Of a stretch of 64,000 nucleotides of DNA, positions 27,167-34,963 are shown in pieces. The stretch is from Bacteroidota bacterium. Lineage in GTDB: Bacteria; Bacteroidota; Bacteroidia; Bacteroidales; JAADJA01. Location of the stretch: contig JAHLKX010000001.1 in the NCBI GenBank assembly GCA_020444515.1, forward strand, positions 186,001 through 250,000, in the 5' to 3' direction. Made by a program: the position numbers and the translations under genes. How positions within the stretch are numbered: the first letter of the stretch is position 1; each line of letters begins with the position of its first letter. The notes under the pieces are model-generated. The model was not told where the DNA came from. It searched no databases and saw only the letters and a list, made by a program, of their open reading frames with translations.

Positions 27167-28288
27167 ATGAAGTTTATTGTGTCGAGTTCGGTCTTATTGA
27201 AAAACCTGCAGTTGATCAGCGGGGTTATCAATCCCAGTAATACCTTGCCAATTCTCGATGATTTTCTTTTTGAACTTGATAATAAAACACTGACCATTAC
27301 AGCCTCCGATTTGGAAACAACCATGTCGGTGAGTGTTCCGCTCGACATGGCTGAGGACCCCGGTCAGGTCACCATCCCGGCAAAATTGCTGTTGGATACC
27401 CTGAAAACATTTGCCGATGTTCCCATCACCATGACCATTGATAAAACGACCATGGGAATTGAGATTTCGGCTGGCGATGGAAAGTTCAAACTTACAGGTC
27501 ATAAGAGTGATGAGTTTCCTCAAAAACCGACCATTGATGATGCCACCACCATTAAGGTAAATTCAGAAATTTTAAAAAGCGCATTTCTCAAGACTTTATT
27601 TGCGACAGGCAATGATGAATTGAGGCCGGTAATGTCGGGTGTGTTTTGTGAGCTTTCTCCTGATGACCTGACTTTTGTTGCAACTGATGCACATAAACTT
27701 GTACGGTATAAAAGGGGTGATGCAAAGGCCGACACAGTATCTTCCTTCATTTTGCCCAAAAAACCACTCAATCAATTGAAAAACGTTTTACCGGATGATG
27801 CTGAAGTTGTGATAAATTATGATCAGACCAATGCCTTTTTTGAATATGAAAACGTCAACCTGATCTGTCGTTTGATTGATGGGAAGTATCCCAATTACGA
27901 TGCGGTCATTCCCAAGGATAACCCCAATAAACTGACCATTGAACGTTCACCCTTTATCAATGCGATACGCAGGGTTGCCTTGTATGCCAATCAATCCACC
28001 AACCAGGTGCGACTTAAGATCAGTGGTAAAGAGCTGACTTTATCAGCCGAAGATATCGACTATGCCAACGAAGCAAAAGAACGGCTAACTTGCAGCTACG
28101 AAGGTGAAGATATGGAAATTGGCTTTAATTCCAAATTCCTGCTGGATATGCTCAATAACATTGATGCGCAAAATATCAAAATTGAAATGTCGGCTCCGAA
28201 CCGGGCTGGGATTTTATTACCTGTCGATCCGGACAACGAACATGAGGATATTCTCATGCTTGTGATGCCTGTCATGCTGAACCAGTAA
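27167..28288 (+). CDS. dnaN: DNA polymerase III beta sliding clamp
   Basis: A 373-residue protein that encircles DNA and tethers replicative polymerase. It contains three repeats of the clamp fold, recognisable from MKFIVSSSVLLKNLQLISGVI at the start (shown in part), LPILDDFLFEL, ATDAHKLVRY (about 180-189) and the C-terminal LVMPVMLNQ, equivalent to the conserved MPMR(L) end. Length matches the family. It is flanked by terminators on both sides, so it is monocistronic; no dnaA or recF is adjacent. Confidence 0.97.
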   Translation: MKFIVSSSVLLKNLQLISGVINPSNTLPILDDFLFELDNKTLTITASDLETTMSVSVPLDMAEDPGQVTIPAKLLLDTLKTFADVPITMTIDKTTMGIEISAGDGKFKLTGHKSDEFPQKPTIDDATTIKVNSEILKSAFLKTLFATGNDELRPVMSGVFCELSPDDLTFVATDAHKLVRYKRGDAKADTVSSFILPKKPLNQLKNVLPDDAEVVINYDQTNAFFEYENVNLICRLIDGKYPNYDAVIPKDNPNKLTIERSPFINAIRRVALYANQSTNQVRLKISGKELTLSAEDIDYANEAKERLTCSYEGEDMEIGFNSKFLLDMLNNIDAQNIKIEMSAPNRAGILLPVDPDNEHEDILMLVMPVMLNQ

Positions 28289-28310
28289 AGATTTTATTTC
28301 TTAAATATAG

Positions 28311-28340
28311 AAGGAGCAAGTCAAAACGGCTTGCTTTTTT
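28311..28340 (+). terminator. Rho-independent terminator after dnaN
   Basis: AGCAAG (28315-28320), extended by T and C, pairs with the GCTTGCT segment (28329-28335) around loop AAAAC, followed by a run of T. It lies 23 bp after the dnaN stop. Confidence 0.85.
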
Positions 28341-28357
28341 ATTAAACCTAAAGCAAC

Positions 28358-28365
28358 TATCTTTG
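28358..28365 (+). promoter_or_regulatory. Candidate -7 box (TATCTTTG)
   Basis: The octamer fits TAnnTTTG and lies 24 bp before ATG 28390. A TTG at 28331-28333, within the terminator, is a possible but slightly distant -33 element. Confidence 0.5.
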
Positions 28366-28389
28366 TTAATCTAAGACTGATCATTACAA

Positions 28390-29304
28390 ATGAAAATTAT
28401 TGTCTTTGGAGGAACCGGTTTTATTGGATCCGCCCTGCTTCAAACGGATTTATTCAGGGAATCGGAGGTTTATGTCGTCACCCGAGATCCAGAAAGCACA
28501 AATATTGATCAAAGTGGATGGGTGAAATTGATCAAGTCGGATCAAAAAATTAAAGAACGGCTATTGGACTTATATACCGGGCAATATGGCATTGTTAATT
28601 TGGCCGGTGCATCCATCAGCCACTGGCCCTGGACGGGTCGCCAGAAAAAGAAAATCCTGGACAGCAGGATTCGGATTACAAAATTGATCTGTGATTCAGT
28701 CAATCAAGCTACACAAAAACCCGAATTCATTATTCAAGGTTCAGCCGTTGGTTATTATGGATTTGATACTTCTGAGGTAATTACAGAGGATTCTTCGGCA
28801 GGAAAGGGATTTCTGTCGATGGTAACTCAAAAGTGGGAGGAAGCTTTATCCATAAATAATCAAGAATCTACCCGTGTGATTTATATCCGGACAGGCCTGG
28901 TATTGGGCAGGGATGGTGGTTTGCTTCGGGTTCTTCGGTTACCCTTTTACTTTTTTGCAGGCGGTCATTTTGGAAACGGTCATCAATATTATCCCTGGAT
29001 TCATATAGCTGATGAAGTTGGTGCCATTGTATTTTTAATCCAACATCAAGCTGCCCGGGGAGCATATAACCTCACGGCACCTGAACCTGTTCGCATGAAA
29101 GAACTGATGAAGATCATCGGAAAATGTATGAAACGACCTTCCTGGCTTCACCTTCCTGCCTTTCTGATACGTTTATTGATGGGAGCCTCATTTGCTGATG
29201 AACTGGTGCTCGGCAGCCAGCAAGTGAAACCTGATAAGTTGATAAAGTCCGGTTATCAATTTCGATTCACAGATCCTGCACAAGCAATATCTGATTTAAT
29301 ATGA
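28390..29304 (+). CDS. TIGR01777-family NAD-dependent epimerase/oxidoreductase
   Basis: A 304-residue SDR-type protein. The NAD-binding GGTGFIGSALL (about 7-17) lies at the N-terminus. VNLAGASISHWPW (about 72-84) and IQGSAVGYYG (about 117-126) are typical of the YfcH/SulA-like group. The C-terminal DUF1731-like segment (about 255-302, FADELVLGSQQVKPDKL) completes the family. Cytoplasmic; substrate unknown. The next gene starts 6 bp after its stop. Confidence 0.9.
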   Translation: MKIIVFGGTGFIGSALLQTDLFRESEVYVVTRDPESTNIDQSGWVKLIKSDQKIKERLLDLYTGQYGIVNLAGASISHWPWTGRQKKKILDSRIRITKLICDSVNQATQKPEFIIQGSAVGYYGFDTSEVITEDSSAGKGFLSMVTQKWEEALSINNQESTRVIYIRTGLVLGRDGGLLRVLRLPFYFFAGGHFGNGHQYYPWIHIADEVGAIVFLIQHQAARGAYNLTAPEPVRMKELMKIIGKCMKRPSWLHLPAFLIRLLMGASFADELVLGSQQVKPDKLIKSGYQFRFTDPAQAISDLI

Positions 29305-29310
29305 TTTATT

Positions 29311-30135
29311 ATGCACGATGGAATTGGTTCACAATTTATTGAAAATGGTAATCCAAAATCCATTGAAGAACTTGATCCCATTGCAAGCCGGATAAAATCC
29401 ATGCCTGTAATTTATGAGGTGGTCAGGGTAGAAGAGGGTGTGCCACTATTCATTGATAATTATATTGAACGGTTGGTAAACTCTTTTCGGATCATGGGTG
29501 AATCTCTTCCCGTTTCCCGGTTTGATATCATTTCAACCATGCAGCACCTTATCCAAATCAATGATCATCGCAGCGGACCTGTAAAAATGATCTTCGGACT
29601 GAGTTCGGTACCATTGTTCATCATGTACCTGATGAAACCGCATCTCCCCAAACCAGAGGAATACAGGACCGGAGTAAAGACCATATTAATGGAAGCAATC
29701 AGACATAATCCCAATGCCAAAATGTGGAATGAGGAGTTGCGTAAAAATTCAGTGGATCTTTTGCAACAATCCGGTGCTTATGAAGCGATACTGGTTGATG
29801 ACCATCATCATATTACCGAAGCCAGTCGTTCCAATGTATTCCTTATTCGGGATGGTTTGGTTTACACTTCTCCACCCCAGTTGGTTTTACCCGGTATTAC
29901 CCGCCAGAAGGTTCTGGAGGCTTGTCAGAAATTGGACCTTCCGGTTCACCTGGAATCTATTCCCGTTTCTGATCTTGCTTTATATGATGCTTGTTTCTTA
30001 ACCGGAACTGCCAGGCGTATTGTTCCAGTCAGATTTATTGAAGATATAGCATTTGATCCGAAAAATGCTATTTTGCTTAGTATTTCTGAAGGGTTTGAGC
30101 AACTGGTCAGGGATTACATTGTTCAAAACAGTTAA
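29311..30135 (+). CDS. Class IV PLP-dependent aminotransferase
   Basis: A 274-residue enzyme of the branched-chain aminotransferase / aminodeoxychorismate lyase fold. The likely PLP lysine is in NAKMWNEELR (about 133-142). The signature EAILVDDHHHITEASRSNVF (about 157-176) and LVLPGITRQKVLEAC (about 191-205) follow. The family includes branched-chain aminotransferase, D-alanine aminotransferase and 4-amino-4-deoxychorismate lyase; the sequence alone does not decide. It overlaps by 4 bp the end of the convergent amidase gene. Confidence 0.88.
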   Translation: MHDGIGSQFIENGNPKSIEELDPIASRIKSMPVIYEVVRVEEGVPLFIDNYIERLVNSFRIMGESLPVSRFDIISTMQHLIQINDHRSGPVKMIFGLSSVPLFIMYLMKPHLPKPEEYRTGVKTILMEAIRHNPNAKMWNEELRKNSVDLLQQSGAYEAILVDDHHHITEASRSNVFLIRDGLVYTSPPQLVLPGITRQKVLEACQKLDLPVHLESIPVSDLALYDACFLTGTARRIVPVRFIEDIAFDPKNAILLSISEGFEQLVRDYIVQNS

Positions 30136-31298
30136 TCGTCTTTCATTATTCCCTCCAGCAACCAGTTGGCAACTGCCTGCCGGTTATCTTCGATGATAAA
30201 TCGCTTTTGATCTTTATAATTCCGGATATTCCCCAGTTCAGCATAAACGGCAACAGGGTATGTTTCGCGGAGCATGTGCAAGTTACGCGCCTTAACAGTG
30301 CCATTGTAGCCCCTGCCTTTTTGATGCTGATCATATTTTTGAGCAATGGTATTTCGCAGGTTTTCGGCGAGTTTTTTCCCATTTTTACTTTTGGGATTGT
30401 GATAGAAGAACATGTCAATGCGTTGTCCCGTTGCTCTGGAATCAACATGAATGATAATGGCCCGCTGTTTTTTGGCACCCACTTTTTTGTGTTGATTGTA
30501 CAGGCTATTGATGGCATCCACCCGCTGGTTAAGCCGCCTGATCTGGTTCAAGGGGATCACTTGTTCCGGGTAACACACTTCATCTTTATCCGGCTCAAGA
30601 TAAGCTCCTGACCGGATGCCATCGTTGGGATCGCGGTTGATCATATACACTGTTGCATTTTGTTCAAGCAGGTTTCGGGCTAAGCGGAGGGAGATGTCAT
30701 ACGCATATTCATCTTCACACAAAACGTGGCCATTGTAATTGCCCATGGCTCCTGGATCAGGTCCACCATGGCCGGCAACGATGTAATATACATGACCTGT
30801 TAAAGCAGTTGATTGGATATCAACTTTTTCGTACTCTTTTCCAAAGATGGGGAATATGCTTGAGCCAGCAAGGTTTGGTTCTTTTGATTCATTGTTTTGT
30901 TTATCAGGTAGATGTTCGGGTACCCACAGGATGTTGTCTTCTCTATAATCTTTTTCCTTTACACCCAGTTTGTGCATGAGCTCATTGTACTTTTGAATAG
31001 CAACAGCGTAATCATAGTCGCTGTTACCAATGGTCGTTCGGATGCTGGTCGCATTGTATTGATAAACCCTGATGGGGACTTTATATCGTTTGCCAATGTA
31101 TAAGTTAAGATCATTTAACTGGTTGATTTGTTTGAAGCGATCAAGGTTTGAATGGCTTCGGTCGAGTCCGTGTCGTTCGAGCAGAGAATAGGCGCCCTCG
31201 CCCTTCTGCACTTCTGCCCGGAGGTATTCATAGTTTTGACCCGCCAATTGAAAAAAGGTGTGTAAAAGAATAATTAAGTTCAGTATTTTAAATATCAT
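30132..31298 (-). CDS. N-acetylmuramoyl-L-alanine amidase (Amidase_3)
   Basis: A 388-residue exported peptidoglycan amidase. A signal peptide (about 1-20) and a LysM-like N-terminal region (about 22-150) precede the Amidase_3 domain (about 168-385). Zinc ligands and catalytic residues are visible as the His of VAGHGGPDPGA, the Glu of EDEYAYD, the His of IIHVDSRA and the Glu of AVYAELGNI. It cleaves the amide between MurNAc and L-alanine during wall turnover or division. It is 6 bp downstream of the CYTH gene on the same strand. Confidence 0.92.
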   Translation of the reverse strand: MIFKILNLIILLHTFFQLAGQNYEYLRAEVQKGEGAYSLLERHGLDRSHSNLDRFKQINQLNDLNLYIGKRYKVPIRVYQYNATSIRTTIGNSDYDYAVAIQKYNELMHKLGVKEKDYREDNILWVPEHLPDKQNNESKEPNLAGSSIFPIFGKEYEKVDIQSTALTGHVYYIVAGHGGPDPGAMGNYNGHVLCEDEYAYDISLRLARNLLEQNATVYMINRDPNDGIRSGAYLEPDKDEVCYPEQVIPLNQIRRLNQRVDAINSLYNQHKKVGAKKQRAIIIHVDSRATGQRIDMFFYHNPKSKNGKKLAENLRNTIAQKYDQHQKGRGYNGTVKARNLHMLRETYPVAVYAELGNIRNYKDQKRFIIEDNRQAVANWLLEGIMKDD

Positions 31299-31304
31299 TT
31301 TCCC

Positions 31305-31826
31305 CTAACCATTTAAAAGATCACTGTAAGATTCAGAAACGAGGTCTTTCTTTTCAATCTCCAGTATTTGCATATATTTTGTACATTGTTTTTCAAGCAA
31401 CGCTTTATTTCCTGTCATTTCCTGATCGATGGCTTCGATTTCTATAAAGCTCCCCAGCCCTTTAACAACATCAATGTGGAACTTGATATTATCGATAAAA
31501 AAGATCTTTCGATGTTTATCAACAATCACTTTAACTCCCAGGGCGGCGACCAGGAGATTTTTCAATGAGGTATTCGGTGTTGTTTTATAGAGTTCAACAT
31601 CAGAAACCTTGGGCCCGGACTGATTATGGCGATGATAAAAGATCAAAGCATTTTCAATTACCCCTTCCCGCAGTTTCAGTCTTCCTGATGCCACCTGAAA
31701 ATAGGTGTCAACCTGGTGATCGGATCCGACAAAACGTGCATTTTTCTCTAATAATATTTTTTCCACTTTTCCTGGATCACTGCAGCGCGCTTTTATTTCC
31801 AGATTGATAAATCCCATTCCCATCAT
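31305..31826 (-). CDS. CYTH-domain protein (class IV adenylate cyclase-like)
   Basis: A 173-residue cytoplasmic CYTH protein. The N-terminal NLEIKARC corresponds to the ExExK motif but reads LEIKA, so one acidic residue is shifted or missing. Further strands show LKLREG, ALIFYHRHN and SFIEIEAI. CYTH members include CyaB adenylate cyclases and thiamine or tripolyphosphatases; which activity applies is unclear. The start may be any of the closely spaced Met codons (31826, 31823 or 31817). It likely shares a transcript with the amidase 6 bp downstream. Confidence 0.82.
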   Translation of the reverse strand: MMGMGFINLEIKARCSDPGKVEKILLEKNARFVGSDHQVDTYFQVASGRLKLREGVIENALIFYHRHNQSGPKVSDVELYKTTPNTSLKNLLVAALGVKVIVDKHRKIFFIDNIKFHIDVVKGLGSFIEIEAIDQEMTGNKALLEKQCTKYMQILEIEKKDLVSESYSDLLNG

Positions 31827-31939
31827 TTTCTGGAAGGCAAATTTAACAGGTTAGAAGGCTCTTCAGAAGCTCATATCATTTAAAATATTAAAAGAATTAT
31901 GAACATTGATCAGAACCTGGTGATTCGGTTAAGATTGAT

Positions 31940-32956
31940 TTATTTTGCAAGGATGATCTCTATGGCGGTTTCCATGATATCATCCCTCCCAGCGAGGGCA
32001 TGCTGAGGATTCATCCATACGGTAACGTCTGGTGGAATTCCATTTTCAAAGTTTTCGCCATCAGGGCTGAACGTTCGGGAGGTTGAAAAACGGTATCCCC
32101 AGCCATTGGGCAATTCATAACCGGCCGGTGCTCCCAGACCTCCTCCGGTTGTATCACCCACCTGTATCACATGGGGAAATGCTTTCATTGCCAACGAAAA
32201 AAACGAAGTAGCACTGAAACAACCCCTGTTGGTTAAGAGTACCACCGGTTTGGTAAATTGATAGGGTCCTCCCTGTTCCATATAAACGTCGGCTGGTTCA
32301 GAAAAATCTTCATGATCGGGTCCATCTTTTAATATGGATGAGTAGATGAACCGTTTTTTATCTGCAAACCGTGAACCCAGACGATAAATGTTATTTACAT
32401 TTCCTCCCCCATTGCTCCTCAGATCAAGGATAATCCCTTTGGTGTGCCACAAACTGGCAATGACAAAATCGATGTCTGCACTTTGCACTGTATTGGAAAA
32501 ACTGCCGTAATAGATATAGCCGATGGGTATACTGTCACGAACCATCGTAGTATTGATCAGGGAGCCTGTGATCCGGTAGTCCCAGCCAATATAATAATCC
32601 TTGATCAGTCTGAAATCAAAATTCTCAGGGGCATTGCGTTTAAAATCATAACGGGAAATATCGAAAGGCGCGGTCAGGTTAACATGTCCATCCTGAAGTT
32701 CATTCATCATATCGGCCAGTACCCCGAAAAGCCTGTAAGAACTCATTCCATTATTTATTTGCGGCCGATAGTTGGCGTATACTGCATCCCAGTCGATGCC
32801 TTTATAATCGAAAAAAGCATACTTTTCATCCACCGTTTTCCACATCGTTTCAAAATTTGAAATGGGATCATTTTCGGGTTCTTCTTCCATCAATATCTTT
32901 TCGCAGGAAGAAAAAGTGAGAAGTATCAGCAACGCATATATCGAATTTCGAATCAT
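31940..32956 (-). CDS. S41 family peptidase, lipoprotein
   Basis: A 338-residue lipoprotein with lipobox TFSSC (about 15-19). The catalytic Ser is in NRGCFSATSFF, after the VVLLT strand, and the surrounding S41/C-terminal processing peptidase fold shows ILDLRSNGGGNVNN and GDTTGGGLG. A PDZ domain is not obvious. It starts within the last 4 bp of the upstream beta-barrel gene, so the two are translationally coupled. The substrate is unknown; it should act on envelope or periplasmic proteins. Confidence 0.88.
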   Translation of the reverse strand: MIRNSIYALLILLTFSSCEKILMEEEPENDPISNFETMWKTVDEKYAFFDYKGIDWDAVYANYRPQINNGMSSYRLFGVLADMMNELQDGHVNLTAPFDISRYDFKRNAPENFDFRLIKDYYIGWDYRITGSLINTTMVRDSIPIGYIYYGSFSNTVQSADIDFVIASLWHTKGIILDLRSNGGGNVNNIYRLGSRFADKKRFIYSSILKDGPDHEDFSEPADVYMEQGGPYQFTKPVVLLTNRGCFSATSFFSLAMKAFPHVIQVGDTTGGGLGAPAGYELPNGWGYRFSTSRTFSPDGENFENGIPPDVTVWMNPQHALAGRDDIMETAIEIILAK

Positions 32957-33840
32957 TGTTTATCAGAATTATTATTGAATTTAAACAGCAATGAAAGGGT
33001 GAGTCCATGATAGGCTGATTGTACTTTATTATAACCTGGATCATGGTGAAAAAAGTTCCATACATAACTCAGACGGATGGCATTTCCGTTGTGCAGTATA
33101 TAGTGCAATTCAGTTTGGGAACGGAGATTGAAGGGTACAAAAAATCCCCCGCTGATGTGATCGGCTGTAATTTTGGACTGTAGATCCGGATCAATAAAGT
33201 TGGTAATGGTCACATAGGTCGGTCGGATCATAAAGCTTACAAAGGGTGTAGAAAGTTGCCAGCTAAGCCTGAGATCACGATCACGCCGGTTTAATTTGAT
33301 AAACCATAGCTTCATCTTTTTAGCACGATAATGGAATGGAAATTCGAAGCGAGTAGCCAACCCAATCCCATTGTAATTGTCAAAGGTAAAAGCAGAATTG
33401 CCATATTTATAATTGACCCTGAAATGTCCATTTATGTTAAATTCTGGACCGAGATACCAGTTGATCCGGTCTTCGGCAAGTTGCTTAAAGCGATACAGGA
33501 TGTTGTACCTGAGTGAAATATAATAACTGGTATTGGTTGGGTTATACCAGGGCAGTTCGGTCGGGGTAGTCAGGTTGCCATAGCTGAAATCCGTCTCAAA
33601 GCTTTTGATGATCTTTTCAGAATGTACCAGAAAACTGAGATTGGCTGGAATGGTTATTCCTTTATAACGCAGGGGAGAGGTGTTGTTGTCCGTCACTTTT
33701 ACATATGAAAATCCGGTTCCCAGTCCCAGATACTTATCCCTTTCCCTGCGCTCATCTTTGCGGGTTTTGGATTCTTCCTGTCCCCATGAAGTTGAACCCA
33801 GTGCCACCAACAATATTATTATACCAATTAAACTTCGCAT
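32953..33840 (-). CDS. Predicted outer-membrane beta-barrel protein
   Basis: A protein of 295 residues from the Met at 33840 (MRSLIGIIILLVALGSTSWG, a signal peptide); the 22 codons upstream in frame are not signal-like. After a charged stretch (KTRKDERRERDK) the protein alternates hydrophobic and polar residues in about ten strands, with many aromatic girdle residues (SYYISLRYNILYRF, TRFEFPFHY, GLTLSLLFKF). No family is recognised with certainty. Its stop overlaps the start of the S41 lipoprotein, so the pair may act together at the outer membrane. Confidence 0.75.
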   Translation of the reverse strand: MRSLIGIIILLVALGSTSWGQEESKTRKDERRERDKYLGLGTGFSYVKVTDNNTSPLRYKGITIPANLSFLVHSEKIIKSFETDFSYGNLTTPTELPWYNPTNTSYYISLRYNILYRFKQLAEDRINWYLGPEFNINGHFRVNYKYGNSAFTFDNYNGIGLATRFEFPFHYRAKKMKLWFIKLNRRDRDLRLSWQLSTPFVSFMIRPTYVTITNFIDPDLQSKITADHISGGFFVPFNLRSQTELHYILHNGNAIRLSYVWNFFHHDPGYNKVQSAYHGLTLSLLFKFNNNSDKQ

Positions 33841-33955
33841 TTTGCTGAAATATATATGGGAACAGTTTTTATTTAAAAATGTTTGCTTGATGTCTGCCTG
33901 AACCAAAACCGGTGATTTTAATAAGGATTGAATTGTTCAATAACATTCATCAAAA

Positions 33956-34711
33956 TTACAGGTTTAAAAGCCCCGCTTCAAAATCAAAGTAATCCTTTAA
34001 AGCCTCCCTGCTGTAATTCGTGAGTCGCTTCGTATCACGAATGGTACTGTAGGGTTTCACGGTTATTTTATGAATTTCATGAATGAGGTGGTCCTTGAAA
34101 TTTTCCCTTGGGAGTATTTTATTGAGCAAACCATTTTCGAGCGCCTCCTCAGCTGTAATTTGATCCTGCAGCTGCAATTCAAGGGCTTTAGAATGATGAA
34201 CCGTATGGGATAAAAAATAAGGGAGTCCTCCGGCAGGATGCAGACCATATTTGTTGTGGATCATGGAGAGGATGGTTCCTTCCGCAGCATAGCGGAAATC
34301 GGCCACCATGGCTGCTCCAACAAAGGGCGTTACCACTGATCCCTGCAATGCCGAGACGACGATTTTCTGGACTGCACCGATCCGTTTGATCAATGTATTT
34401 AAGATATTAATCTCCCGAAATCTTACATTCCGTTCTGTGATATTCGGCCTTCCATCCTGATGAACTTTTTCTTTTTCCAAAACCCGATTGATGAAACGGT
34501 CATACTGGGCATCACTGAAACTATCGGGATGATTGTAAAAAAGCAAGGCTTTAGTGTCTTGTTTATGGTCAATATCATTGATTAGCTGTAGCAATGTTTC
34601 ACTTAGTTGCACATCAGTAATGAGGTCGAAAACCTTTTCCTTGATCTCAATAAATGCAATATCATCATTGCTGTAAACTTCATAAAAGTCATTGTTGGCA
34701 AGTACGTTCAT
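33956..34711 (-). CDS. Crotonase-like (enoyl-CoA hydratase/isomerase family) protein
   Basis: A protein of 251 residues from the Met at 34711 (MNVLANNDFYEVYSNDDIAF); the frame is open to 34768 without family-like residues. The crotonase core is recognisable from VVSALQGSVVTPFVGAAMVADFRYA (shown in part), GLHPAGGLPYFLSH and QITAEEALENGLLNKIL. The usual oxyanion-hole GGG is replaced by VTPFVG, and catalytic glutamates are not obvious, so it may not be a standard hydratase. Cytoplasmic; it stands alone between divergent or unlinked genes. Confidence 0.8.
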   Translation of the reverse strand: MNVLANNDFYEVYSNDDIAFIEIKEKVFDLITDVQLSETLLQLINDIDHKQDTKALLFYNHPDSFSDAQYDRFINRVLEKEKVHQDGRPNITERNVRFREINILNTLIKRIGAVQKIVVSALQGSVVTPFVGAAMVADFRYAAEGTILSMIHNKYGLHPAGGLPYFLSHTVHHSKALELQLQDQITAEEALENGLLNKILPRENFKDHLIHEIHKITVKPYSTIRDTKRLTNYSREALKDYFDFEAGLLNL

Positions 34712-34963
34712 ATGGTTGTAATTTATTTGACATAAATGTATAAAAATATCCTCAATGGATAAAGCCAATAAAGGTTCATTTTTTAAAATTGCGAAAAAAG
34801 CTGGATATGATTGAAATTATATGCATTGTATTGCATCTTTTCACAGGAATAAAATGTCTTTTATTTTTAAAAGTTTAAACCATGGAGGTTAATGACTATC
34901 TAATGGTGGATTTTTAAATAAAAATGCATTTTCAAATTACCCAATATTTAATAAATTGATGCG

